Positions 16,724 to 24,752 of a stretch of 64,000 bases of DNA are shown piece after piece. This DNA comes from G963668185 sp965237445. GTDB taxonomy: Bacteria > Chloroflexota > Dehalococcoidia > Lucifugimonadales > G963668185. Position numbers and translations under genes: made by a program. The stretch is from the NCBI GenBank assembly GCA_965237445.1, contig OZ250142.1, positions 2,108,001-2,172,000 on the forward strand, read 5' to 3'. The notes below the pieces were generated by a model. It worked only from the letters and a program-made list of their open reading frames with translations, made no database searches and was not told where the DNA came from. Each line of letters starts with the position of its first letter. The first letter of the stretch is position 1.

Positions 16724-17614
16724 GTGAAGTACGCGTTGTATCCGGGCTGCGTAGCGCGCGGGGCGTGCCCCGAACTTTTCGCGGCGACGCTGGAAACGTG
16801 CCGCAGGCTCGGCATCGACCTGGACCACGAGGTTCTGAAGTCGGCGTCGTGCACGGGCGCGGGCGTGCTGCAGGAGCGGAACCAGAAGCTGGGCGACGCG
16901 CTGAACGCGCGCAATTTCGCGCTGGCGGAGCGGGCCGGGCTGCCGATCATGACCATATGCAGCACATGCCAGGGGGTGATGTCGCAGGCGAACAAACGGC
17001 TCAAGAGTGACCCGGAATACCTAGCGGAGATCAACCGCGACCTTGCGGAGGAGGGGCTGGAGTACAAGGGGACGGCTGACCCGCGGCACCTGCTGTGGGT
17101 GCTGTTCGAGGACGTGGGGATAGACGAGCTGAAGTCGATGGTGGTGAGGCCGCTGTCGGGGTTCAAGTTCGCCCCGTTCTACGGGTGCTACATCGTTCGG
17201 CCGTCGGACGCGCTGGACTTCGAGATGCACCCGGAGCGGCAGGACTCGCTGGAGCGGGTGATCGAGGCCGTGGGCGCGGAGGTCGTGGACTTCCCGGGGA
17301 AGACGCTGTGCTGCGGGTTCCCGATCCTGACGATCAACCAGAACAACGCGATGAAGATGGTGGCGAACCACACGCTGGACGCTAAGGACCTGGGCGCGGA
17401 CGCGATGGTGACGCCGTGCCCGCTGTGCCACCTGAACCTGGACGGGTACCAGCCGACGGCTGCGTCGATGCGCAAGAAGCAGATCGACCTGCCGATCCTG
17501 CACCTGCCGCAGATGCTGGGGTTGGCGCTGGGGATCGAGCCGGAGGCGATGCGGCTGAGCCGGCACATCGTGTCGACGCGCAAGCTGCTGTCTTCGCTGG
17601 CGGTTTCGCCTTAG
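16724..17614 (+). CDS. sdhE: SdhE/HdrB-like cysteine-rich subunit of class E succinate dehydrogenase
   Basis: 296 aa protein with two CCG-type cysteine-rich domains, related to HdrB of heterodisulfide reductase and SdhE/SdhC of Sulfolobus- and Campylobacter-type complex II. In domain one, PGCVARGACPE pairs with SCTGAG and CSTCQG, so the CC pair has become SC. In domain two, YGCYIVRP pairs with LCCGFP and CPLCHLN, an intact CCG motif. GTG 16724 directly follows the sdhB stop at 16721; the longer open frame upstream is antisense-free sdhB sequence in another frame and is rejected. In class E enzymes this subunit takes the place of the haem b membrane anchor and is thought to mediate quinone or membrane contact. 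Confidence 0.88.
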   Translation: MKYALYPGCVARGACPELFAATLETCRRLGIDLDHEVLKSASCTGAGVLQERNQKLGDALNARNFALAERAGLPIMTICSTCQGVMSQANKRLKSDPEYLAEINRDLAEEGLEYKGTADPRHLLWVLFEDVGIDELKSMVVRPLSGFKFAPFYGCYIVRPSDALDFEMHPERQDSLERVIEAVGAEVVDFPGKTLCCGFPILTINQNNAMKMVANHTLDAKDLGADAMVTPCPLCHLNLDGYQPTAASMRKKQIDLPILHLPQMLGLALGIEPEAMRLSRHIVSTRKLLSSLAVSP

Positions 17615-18016
17615 GGGGTACGTACGGGGTCAGGGCGAAAGCTGCTACGCGGAACGCCTCACCTCGAGGGACTCTGGGCAGGCTCTAGCCCTCTCCCACG
17701 TAGGGAGACATTTGCGAAACTCCATGAAGCGGAACGGGGAACCCCATCCCAGCCTTGTCCAGCAGACTGGGGAAGGGGCCGGAGAGCATTGCCTATCACC
17801 GAACATGCAGTTGTGCAATGGTCTCCACGTAGGGGAGAGGGAACCGGATGGTTCAGACCGGGGACATAGGTAACAGTTTCCCCGCGGTCATGGAGGGGCA
17901 GGCACTAGCCTTGTCCAGCAGACTGGGGAAGGGACCGGAGATTTCCGCCAGCTTTGCTCAGCTACGTAAGGGCCATTGGCGAATGTGAATGTGTGGATGT
18001 CTAGACGGCGGCACAA
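17615..18016. repeat. Family A repeat spacer after sdhE
   Basis: A 402-base gap without a gene. Two hairpin cores of the form CCTTGTCCAG-caga-CTGGGGAAGG lie at 17753-17776 and 17909-17932, with partial CTCTCCCACGTAGGGAG units at about 17692 and 17825. Both full copies share a C-to-G change that weakens the stem compared with the copies near 5337 and 15733. This suggests local duplication. Confidence 0.8.
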
Positions 18017-19153
18017 ATGGGACGAATTGAATTAGTCGAGACTAAAGAACGCCTCGCAACAGTCATTGATGAAGTTTCCAGGCGCCCACGAGTTGCTATA
18101 GACGTCGAGTTGAATGGCTTCTTCAGTTATCGTGAGCGTATCTGCTTAATACAGTTGGCTGTAGAAGGCACTGCGTTCTTAATTGATCCAATTGCGATCC
18201 AGGACCTTGGACTTCTCAGTGATCTTCTCCAAAATCCGTCCTTGGAGAAGGTCTTCCATGCGGCTGATAACGACCTCAGGAGTTTCAACAGAGAATGGAG
18301 GGTTGTTGTTCACAATGTTTTCGATACAAGCATTGCCGCAGCTTTCATTGGCTCCTCAAGTGTTGGGCTGCAGTCTGTGTTGGAGGAGTACACAGGCGTG
18401 AAGTTAGAGAAGAAGGTAAAACTTCAAAGGTCAGACTGGGCAAAACGCCCGCTGAATGCTGAGGCCATTCAATACGCGGCTGATGATGTGCTCTATCTTC
18501 TTCAGGCTCGCGATGTTCAACTTGCGCATCTAGAGAAGCTAGGCAGACTCGAATGGGTCAGGGAGGAACTCACATTGCTTGAGAATGTGAGATACAGACC
18601 TCCCGATGAACCGTTTCCCTTTCTATCAGTAAAAGGCAGTACGAAATTAGATGGAAGAGGGTTAGCGATCTTAAGGTCGCTCTTCGAGTTTCGCGAACGG
18701 ATGGCAAAGAACAGAGATGTACCACCTTTCAAAGTGATGAGTAACCCGGCTTTAATCGAGATATCGTCAGATCCAGGTGTGGACCTGACTAAGGTCGCAG
18801 GGTTGGGTCGACTTGGTCGATCGCCTGCCAGCAGACACCTGAAACGCGCAATAAATGAAGGGCTGGACGCTTCTCCAGTGACCCTGACAAAACGTAGCAG
18901 AACCCGAGATACAGGGCTTCTACAGGACCGAATGAGGGCAAGGGCGCGCTTTCAGATTCTGAGAACGTGGCGCAGTAAGCTGGGCGATGAGGTAGGCATG
19001 AATGTCAGCCTGCTTTGGCCCCGGGCCAGTCTGAAACGCCTTGCTGTGAATCCTTGCGATCTGCAAGTCGAACTCATGAATCCGCAAATCAGGCGTTGGC
19101 AGAAGCGCGAATTCGGTGATGCATTGAAGGGCATCCTGGCGACATTGCACTAG
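18017..19153 (+). CDS. rnd: RNase D-like 3'-5' exonuclease with HRDC region
   Basis: DEDDy exoribonuclease for tRNA and stable RNA 3' processing; 378 aa, the size of RNase D. Catalytic residues are visible: Asp29 and Glu31 (AIDVELNG), Asp84/86 in FHAADNDL, and Tyr153...Asp157 in YAADDV. An HRDC-like helical segment follows at about 215-285 (ILRSLFEFRERMAKNRDVP). ATG 18017 fits. The gene is clearly AT-richer than its neighbours and uses codons they avoid, which suggests acquisition from a lower-GC source. It stands alone between the repeat spacer and the convergent PEP-utilising gene. Confidence 0.88.
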   Translation: MGRIELVETKERLATVIDEVSRRPRVAIDVELNGFFSYRERICLIQLAVEGTAFLIDPIAIQDLGLLSDLLQNPSLEKVFHAADNDLRSFNREWRVVVHNVFDTSIAAAFIGSSSVGLQSVLEEYTGVKLEKKVKLQRSDWAKRPLNAEAIQYAADDVLYLLQARDVQLAHLEKLGRLEWVREELTLLENVRYRPPDEPFPFLSVKGSTKLDGRGLAILRSLFEFRERMAKNRDVPPFKVMSNPALIEISSDPGVDLTKVAGLGRLGRSPASRHLKRAINEGLDASPVTLTKRSRTRDTGLLQDRMRARARFQILRTWRSKLGDEVGMNVSLLWPRASLKRLAVNPCDLQVELMNPQIRRWQKREFGDALKGILATLH

Positions 19154-19180
19154 CGCTATCACCGAGGCTAGGCCGGACGG

Positions 19181-20869
19181 CTAGTGGAGCAGGACGGCTC
19201 CTGAGTCGCCGATTACGGTGACGAGCTGGCCGTCCTTGATGCGCTCGGTGGCTCTCTGCACCATGACCGCTGCCGGGATGCCGTACTCTCGCGCGACGAT
19301 TGCGGTGTGGGAGAGTGCGCCCCCGGTCTCCGAGATGAGCGCACCGACGGCGCCGAACAAGGGAGTCCACGTCGGACTGGTGCTGGTGCAGACGAGCACG
19401 TCGCCGGGGCGCACGGTGTCGAACTGGTGTGCGCCGCGTACGATTCGGGCAGGGCCGGTGTACGAGCCGGGGGAGCCGGCCGCGCCGCGCAGGCCTTCGG
19501 CGTCTTCCGACGCGGGGCCGGCGTCATGCTCATCTTCGAGGCCGCCGGAGGGCATGGTGCCGATGTACCTGGGCGGGAGGACGCGCATGAAGTGCTCGCG
19601 CTCTTGCTTTCGCGGCGCGACGAGGTCTTGCAGCGGCGCCGGGGCGGACGAGACAAGGGCCTCGCGGGCTTCGGGCAGCGTCATGTAGAAGACATCGACC
19701 GGATCGTCAAGGTGGCCGCGGCAGTGAAGGCGCTGTCCCATCTCGGCGACGACAAACCGCAAGCACGCGGAGCTGGCCTGGTCGATGTAGTACGAGTGGT
19801 CTTCCTTGAGTATCCAAGACCCGCGGGCTTCTTCGTACCACCGCAGGAACTCTTCGCGCCGATCTTCGTCGTTGCCCATCTTCTCCAGGACGCGCTCGAG
19901 GCACTTCTCGGCCTCGCGGGCAAGCTCCTCGCGCTCGGCGTCGAGGTCCCTCGGGGGACCGGCCATGTAGCCCTTCACGGTGAGAATGACGAACGAGGGG
20001 TCTTCGATCCAGGAGGGGTTGATCGAGTCGAAGCTGGCTGGACGGTAACCGTGCTCGCGTAGGAAGGCATCGAGGGCGTCGAGGAAGCCGCGCGCCTCCG
20101 GCAGCGTCTCCAGCATCTCAAGGACGTGGGCGGGTGACCGGCCGGCCTCGAACGCTTCGGCTACTCGCGTCTCGGCGCTGGCGGTGCCTGCAAGCTCACG
20201 CAGGGCGCGGCCAACGACCATGCTCATGTTGTCCAGCCCCTGCAGCAGGCTCATGGCCTCGCCTTCATCGCCGCCCATGAGTTCGCGGTAAGCGGCGATG
20301 AGCCGGTTGGCGGCGGCATGGACGGGATAGACCACGAGGAAGTGGATGTACCAGTGCTCGTTCGACATGACGAGGAAGTCATCGAGTACTTGGAGGAGGT
20401 CATGTTCCGAGGGAGATTGCAGGTCTGTTTCCACCATGCGGCGGAGGTCTCGCTTCAGTAAGGGGAGCCACTCATCGTCCCAGCGCCGCCTGACGGCGGC
20501 CATGCGCTCTTCCATTGCCTCGTCGCGAGCTTCTTCGGCGCCGTTATCTTCCTTGGCTTCGTCTTTGGATTCGGCGGGCGGTTCCACGGCGTAGTACGAG
20601 TAGCCGTTTACTTCGATTCTGTTTCTACCGCCGCTCCGTTTCTGGCCAAACTCCTCGGCGACGCGCTCCATGCCCTCCGAGACGGATGCGTCGGAGAGTG
20701 AGTTCGACATCGTGGAGGAGGGGAGGGGTGCGTGATCACCGCTCCACTGCCAGAGTTTCGCGCGGTCCTCCTCGTTCTCCCACTCGATGGGGAAGTCCGG
20801 AGGGGCGGGGATCTCTGTGCCGGCCGTGTCCGGTCGCGTCTTCTGCTCAGTCTGGGTGTCGTAAGTCAT
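19181..20869 (-). CDS. PEP-utilising enzyme mobile-domain protein without ATP-grasp domain
   Basis: 562 aa protein whose last ~100 residues are the swivelling phosphohistidine domain of PEP synthase/PPDK/rifampin phosphotransferase. The signature ETGGALSHTAIVAREYGIP contains the phospho-acceptor His. The preceding part (about 50-440) is helical and acidic, with DVFYMTLPEARE as in the linker of PpsA-like proteins. No ATP-grasp nucleotide-binding domain or PEP-binding barrel is recognisable, so alone it cannot perform the PpsA reaction. It lies 31 bases downstream of mdh on the same strand and is probably co-transcribed. Function unknown; a phospho-carrier or a partner of separate ATP-grasp proteins are possibilities. 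Confidence 0.8.
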   Translation of the reverse strand: MTYDTQTEQKTRPDTAGTEIPAPPDFPIEWENEEDRAKLWQWSGDHAPLPSSTMSNSLSDASVSEGMERVAEEFGQKRSGGRNRIEVNGYSYYAVEPPAESKDEAKEDNGAEEARDEAMEERMAAVRRRWDDEWLPLLKRDLRRMVETDLQSPSEHDLLQVLDDFLVMSNEHWYIHFLVVYPVHAAANRLIAAYRELMGGDEGEAMSLLQGLDNMSMVVGRALRELAGTASAETRVAEAFEAGRSPAHVLEMLETLPEARGFLDALDAFLREHGYRPASFDSINPSWIEDPSFVILTVKGYMAGPPRDLDAEREELAREAEKCLERVLEKMGNDEDRREEFLRWYEEARGSWILKEDHSYYIDQASSACLRFVVAEMGQRLHCRGHLDDPVDVFYMTLPEAREALVSSAPAPLQDLVAPRKQEREHFMRVLPPRYIGTMPSGGLEDEHDAGPASEDAEGLRGAAGSPGSYTGPARIVRGAHQFDTVRPGDVLVCTSTSPTWTPLFGAVGALISETGGALSHTAIVAREYGIPAAVMVQRATERIKDGQLVTVIGDSGAVLLH

Positions 20870-20900
20870 CTGGCTAAGCCTCGGTTTAGGTGGTTGGCGG

Positions 20901-21830
20901 TCATGCCGATCTCATCACGTCGACCAGTTCCTGTACGGCGTCGGCGGAGCGACGCAGTTCTGCGGCCTCATGCTCGGTGAGGGCGAACTCGACGATTTCC
21001 TCAACGCCTTCCGCGCCAAGCTTGACGGGGACTCCAGCGAAGAGGCCGTCAATGCCGTACTCGCCTTCCAAGTACGCCGCGCAGGGCAGGACAGCCTTCC
21101 TATCGAGCAGAATAGCGTCCACCATCTGGGCTATGGAGGCCGACGGGGCGTAGTATGCGCTGCCGGACTTGAGCAGGCCGACGATCTCTGCGCCGCCGTC
21201 CCTGGTGCGCTGGACGATTTCATCGATGCGGTCCTTCGGGAGCACGCTTTCGACGGGCTGGCCGGCGATGGTGGTGCTGCCGACCAGGGGCACCATGGTG
21301 TCGCCGTGGCCGCCGAGCACGAAGGCGGAGACCGATTCGACGGAGACGCCTGCCTCCTGGGCCAGGAACGTGCGGAAGCGGGCGGTATCGAGTATTCCGG
21401 CCATGCCCACGACGCGGTTCTTTGGGAAGCCGCTGACCTCGAAGGCACGTTGGACCATGGCGTCGAGCGGGTTGGTGACGACAAGCAGGACGCAGTTTGG
21501 GGACAGAGCGGTTGCTTCGGTGACGACGGAGGACACGATTCGCATGTTCGTGAGCAGCAGATCGTCCCGGCTCATCCCCGGGCGCCTGGCGATGCCGGAG
21601 GTGACGACGACGATGTCGGAACCGGCTGTCTCCTCGTAGCCGTTTGTCCCGATCACCGACGCGTCCGTGCCCTGCACTGGACCGGACTGCAGCATGTCGA
21701 GCGCCTTGCCCTGCGGGAGGCCCTCGACGATGTCTACCAGAACCACGTCGGCGGTGCCGCCGTCGTAGATGCGCTGTGCGGTGGTGGCGCCGACGTTGCC
21801 AGCTCCGACCACGGTTACTTTGGCTCTCAT
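20901..21830 (-). CDS. mdh: Malate dehydrogenase (LDH-like type)
   Basis: NAD-dependent oxidation of malate to oxaloacetate; 309 aa, typical length. Rossmann motif VTVVGAGNVGATTA, NAD-selecting Asp in VLVDIVEG, substrate Arg pair in ARRPGMSRDDLL, VTNPLDAM, catalytic GGHGDTMVPL and the second substrate Arg in LDTARFRTFL. ATG 21830. It forms a pair with the PEP mobile-domain gene and complements the sdh, icd and pycB genes nearby, giving several TCA-cycle steps in this region. The protein is of the lactate-dehydrogenase-like malate dehydrogenase clade. Confidence 0.95.
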   Translation of the reverse strand: MRAKVTVVGAGNVGATTAQRIYDGGTADVVLVDIVEGLPQGKALDMLQSGPVQGTDASVIGTNGYEETAGSDIVVVTSGIARRPGMSRDDLLLTNMRIVSSVVTEATALSPNCVLLVVTNPLDAMVQRAFEVSGFPKNRVVGMAGILDTARFRTFLAQEAGVSVESVSAFVLGGHGDTMVPLVGSTTIAGQPVESVLPKDRIDEIVQRTRDGGAEIVGLLKSGSAYYAPSASIAQMVDAILLDRKAVLPCAAYLEGEYGIDGLFAGVPVKLGAEGVEEIVEFALTEHEAAELRRSADAVQELVDVMRSA

Positions 21831-22052
21831 GTTGCCTTCCTATTCGCTGCGGTCCATGCCATCGCCCGGGCGGGCGATACCTCCGGCATTACCGCACCGG
21901 CACACATCCTAATCTCCCGGCTGCGCTCAGGACAGGATTTTTGCGGGTGGCGGGTCGTTGCATGCGGGACGGAGCCTGTCTCCGAAGTCTGCCTTACGCC
22001 TCGTCGCTGCTCGGCCCCGGCTCGTAAGCCCAGGCGGCAGGCCGGTGGGTGG

Positions 22053-22475
22053 TCATGGGGAGTCCCACGGATTGACTAGATCGATGTCGAGGAACTCGAA
22101 ATTGGCGATGCTGCGAGTGGCGACGGCCAGGTCATGGGCATTGGCTGTTCCGGCGATGAGTGCATCACCCATGTCGATTGTGCGCCCCGAGTGACGGGTC
22201 TGCTCCCTAAACTCAGCGGCCCACTCTGCCCCCATTCTGTCCAATGGCGGTATTCGGACCTCATACGCGCTCAAGATGGTCTATTGCATCTCCACCAATC
22301 GGCTTCAACGCTGGCCCTGCGGGAGTTGCCGCAGGCCGTACTCCATCTCAGGTATGAGGATGGCTGGCAACCATAAGTCTTCGTGTTCAGACAGAAGAAA
22401 CGTGAGGACCTGTGGGTCTGGAGCGTCTCTGGTCAGCTCTGAGATCATGTTGGTATCCAAGAGGAACCCCGTCAC
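22053..22475 (-). pseudogene. VapC-type PIN toxin broken by two in-frame stop codons
   Basis: Read from GTG 22475 one frame gives a full-length PIN toxin of about 140 codons. It starts TGFLLDTNMISELTRD, continues LILIP-type PEMEYGLRQLPQGQR, then hits TGA (22305-22307) and TAG (22281-22283). It resumes in the same frame with VRIPPLDRMGAEWA, IDMGDALIAGTA, LAVATRSIANFEF and INPW-like LVNPWD. All four PIN acidic positions are recognisable, so the gene was functional before the two nonsense changes. It overlaps the antitoxin remnant by the GTGA arrangement. A 73-residue C-terminal frame starting at 22274 would otherwise look like a separate gene. Confidence 0.88.
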
Positions 22476-22746
22476 TGGTCTTCGTCGTCTATGAACGGAA
22501 TCTTATGATTCGAGCTTCGGTCTGGCATCTCGAGGTTGGTCCCGCGCGGGATGTATCGATCAGCCACTGGCCCAAGGGCTTGTGCACAGGATTCATCTCT
22601 TCCCAGAGACGCTCCGGCACAACCACGAAGGGCTTCCGCCTGCCGATGCGCTGTGGCCCTTCAGCCTCGGCAAGGCGCAGGGCTTCCGACAGCTTGGCCT
22701 TCGCCTCGGCGACGGTCCAAACACGGCCGGGCTCGGACTTCTGCAT
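22472..22746 (-). pseudogene. Phd/YefM-type antitoxin with a frameshift
   Basis: From ATG 22746 (AGAGAGGG six bases upstream) the frame encodes TVAEAKAKLSEALRLAE, PFVVVPERLWEE and PLGQWLID, the standard Phd fold and hinge. After a CCCGCGCGGG run at 22541-22550 the expected C-terminus (RGTNLEMPDRSSNHKIPF, then DDEDQ stop) continues in another frame, so one base appears lost. The uninterrupted frame instead ends in unrelated residues at 22489. In the corrected frame the stop overlaps the toxin GTG start, as in intact operons. Toxin and antitoxin are therefore both broken. Confidence 0.85.
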
Positions 22747-22770
22747 AGGGTAACCCTCTCTTATGGAAGA

Positions 22771-22791
22771 TATAGTCCACAATAGACTATA
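22771..22791. promoter_or_regulatory. Inverted-repeat operator upstream of the broken TA pair
   Basis: Perfect 7-bp arms TATAGTC and GACTATA separated by CACAATA, 25 bases upstream of the antitoxin ATG. Placement and AT-rich content fit an autoregulatory Phd/VapB site over the promoter. Confidence 0.6.
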
Positions 22792-22915
22792 TTGTATCGT
22801 CGCTCACTTCGGTGGCCCGGACGCCACCAGCCAATACTAAATTCGCTCGGTGGCGGGCCTTCCTGCTTTGTCCGAGATTTCGACTGGTTTGGTAGCCGAC
22901 CTGAAATTTGGCGAT

Positions 22916-23974
22916 CTATGACGCAGACTTAAAGGAGTGCATCCCCGTGATGAAAGTCACACTACCATCCATCTTGACTAAAGCCACCGCGTCAAATGCG
23001 GACAAATCGATGCCATCCCAAGTAGCGGAAGACTTAGCATCTATGGAATCCACGATATCTACCAATAGGAGGCAGGCGCGAGAATAGCGGGAACATTTCA
23101 TACGCCTGCTCGTCTTGTCGTCCAACGCCTTCATCAAAGCCTCGATTATCCCGGAGTCAGTTACCTGTCTCTGAACAACTCTTTCAAAAGCCATCTGTTC
23201 AACGGTCTTGGAAACCCGGAGATATGAAATCATGCCGGTCTCAATGCGTGTGACTTCAACGGCCCACTCCTGTTCACGAACCAAGAGCTCAAAGTCGGGG
23301 AAAGCCTGCCCGAGAGGCTCGTATCGCGGTTTCAGGTCACTTTGTGTGGCATTGGAAATCGAAATCAAGTGTTCGCAGAATGATGTCATGGCGAAGTATT
23401 CCATTTTCTGCTTGCTTTCGTAAATGTTGGTCAGAGTGAGCGGCGCCCGGCGATTACTTGGAACGAAAAATCCGGCAGCAGGGTCCGTAGGGTTGTCCAG
23501 ACCGATTAACATTCCGTCAGTAGGCATGAGGCTGACCTCTTGGAGTCTTACTTTGAAGGCAAATGCTTCAAGTCCGTGGGTAACGCTTAGCAGCTTCTCA
23601 CCTGGAATTTCAGCCGATTCGGGCTGCTTGGACAGAATGGAGACCAACTTCCCCCGCATTTCGGGATGATGCATGACGGAGATGCCATCACATCCCCGAA
23701 TCCACTCGACTGGATTTCTGGACACAATGGCAGTGACTTCATCCTTCAGGAATTGGAGGGTCAATTCCTTGCCGGCAAGTGATGAATGAGGAACGGAGTT
23801 ATTATCGATAAGCGACGTGACTGCAACTCCAGATTTCAGGTCTTGCGCAACTCGGAGAAACTCTTCTGGAGAAATGCCGCGCAGTGGAGGCTTCAGGACG
23901 AAAACGTATTGGGCCGCCCTCTTGTACATGGGGTCGGTCGGGCTGATAGTTCGATCTGGAAATGTCGAGCGCAT
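22916..23974 (-). CDS. Hypothetical protein, 352 aa, AT-richer accessory gene
   Basis: Not recognised. No signal peptide or membrane segment. A PDFELLVREQEWAVEVTRIE segment around residues 225-250 recalls the strand pattern of PD-(D/E)xK nucleases, but the usual lysine is not there (EVT instead of ExK), so this is only a suggestion. A later part holds CLLLVDIVDSID. Base composition is nearer 50% GC than the flanking core genes. It sits between a decayed TA pair and the intact HigBA pair, in an island that also has an HsdM scrap, so a defence or mobile-element role is possible by association only. Confidence 0.6.
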   Translation of the reverse strand: MRSTFPDRTISPTDPMYKRAAQYVFVLKPPLRGISPEEFLRVAQDLKSGVAVTSLIDNNSVPHSSLAGKELTLQFLKDEVTAIVSRNPVEWIRGCDGISVMHHPEMRGKLVSILSKQPESAEIPGEKLLSVTHGLEAFAFKVRLQEVSLMPTDGMLIGLDNPTDPAAGFFVPSNRRAPLTLTNIYESKQKMEYFAMTSFCEHLISISNATQSDLKPRYEPLGQAFPDFELLVREQEWAVEVTRIETGMISYLRVSKTVEQMAFERVVQRQVTDSGIIEALMKALDDKTSRRMKCSRYSRACLLLVDIVDSIDAKSSATWDGIDLSAFDAVALVKMDGSVTFITGMHSFKSAS

Positions 23975-23978
23975 ACGC

Positions 23979-24275
23979 CTAGGTCCCCGTTCGCGCGGCG
24001 GCCGTGGGCAAGTCTCGAATGGCTGAGCCTGTTTTGTCCTCGGCGACTGCGAGGTCGAACTGGGTCTGGAGGTTCAGCCAGAATTGGGGCTCAACGCCGA
24101 ACCAGTGTCCGAACCGCAGCGCGGTATCGCCGGTCACAGAGCGCTTGCCGGCGATGATCTGACTTACCCGGTTTGGCGGCACGCTTATCTGTCGAGCGAA
24201 TTCAGAAGGAGTCACACAATACTCGGCCAGCTCGTCCTTGAGAACCTCACCAGGATGCACAACGCGCCTAAACAT
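23979..24275 (-). CDS. higA: HigA-type antitoxin, XRE family
   Basis: Helix-turn-helix antitoxin that binds the HigB toxin and represses the operon. The HTH is EFARQISVPPNRVSQIIAGKRSVTGDTALRFG split over two helices, followed by FWLNLQTQFDLAVAE, typical of HigA. The frame opens at GTG 24296, but ATG 24275 has AGGAGG nine bases upstream and starts MFRRVVHPGEVLKDEL, the usual family N-terminus, so it is preferred. It follows higB, the inverted gene order characteristic of hig operons. Confidence 0.93.
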   Translation of the reverse strand: MFRRVVHPGEVLKDELAEYCVTPSEFARQISVPPNRVSQIIAGKRSVTGDTALRFGHWFGVEPQFWLNLQTQFDLAVAEDKTGSAIRDLPTAAARTGT

Positions 24276-24295
24276 GCCAACGTTCCTCCTCTTCA

Positions 24296-24577
24296 CTAGT
24301 GGTAGTCAACAATCTCGACGCCTACCGGACCCGGACCAGCAGGCCAGGCGAAGCAGATACGCCATTGGCGGTTGATGCGGATGGAAAACTGACCTCCTCT
24401 ATCCCCCTTCAGGACTTCCAGTCGATTGCTCGGCAGTATCCTCAAGGTGTCCAGCGATGGCGCTGCATTCAGGATGGCCAGCCGCTTGGCTGCCTGCTTC
24501 TCGAACCCCTGGAATGCGGCTATGAACTCTCCAGCGGCAAAGCGTTCTGTACGCCTATCACTGTAGCTGAGTATCAT
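24296..24577 (-). CDS. higB: HigB-type toxin, RelE superfamily
   Basis: Ribosome-dependent mRNA endonuclease toxin family, 93 aa. Visible: IAAFQGFEKQAAKRLAILNAA, LRILPSNRLEVLKGDRGGQFSIRINRQWRICF and a terminal VEIVDYH, standard for HigB. It ends 20 bases before the preferred higA start and appears intact. A perfect palindrome lies 21 bases upstream of the start (24599-24620). Confidence 0.92.
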   Translation of the reverse strand: MILSYSDRRTERFAAGEFIAAFQGFEKQAAKRLAILNAAPSLDTLRILPSNRLEVLKGDRGGQFSIRINRQWRICFAWPAGPGPVGVEIVDYH

Positions 24578-24598
24578 CCAATGAAAGCGTAGCTGAAT

Positions 24599-24620
24599 TG
24601 ACGTTTGACGTCAAACGTCA
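24599..24620. promoter_or_regulatory. 22-bp perfect palindrome, probable HigA operator
   Basis: Two 11-base half-sites, TGACGTTTGAC and GTCAAACGTCA, join without a spacer into a perfect palindrome just upstream of higB. Position and symmetry fit the autoregulatory binding site of an XRE-type antitoxin dimer. Confidence 0.7.
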
Positions 24621-24752
24621 TTGGTGCCAAGTCCCAGTCGCGACAGATTCGAATCGGAGGCTGCATGGAGGCGCTGCGCCTCGGCCTGCTGCTCGCGCTG
24701 TTAGGCGGTGAGACGCGCCATCTTGTCGGCTGGCGTTTACGCTGTCCGGGTC

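Noticed and set aside
20970..22079. A 369-codon plus-strand open frame
   Set aside because: Antisense shadow of mdh; the mdh motifs on the minus strand are unambiguous.
24640..24720. tRNA-like GATTCGAATC segment
   Set aside because: No acceptor stem, D-arm or anticodon arm could be fitted around it.
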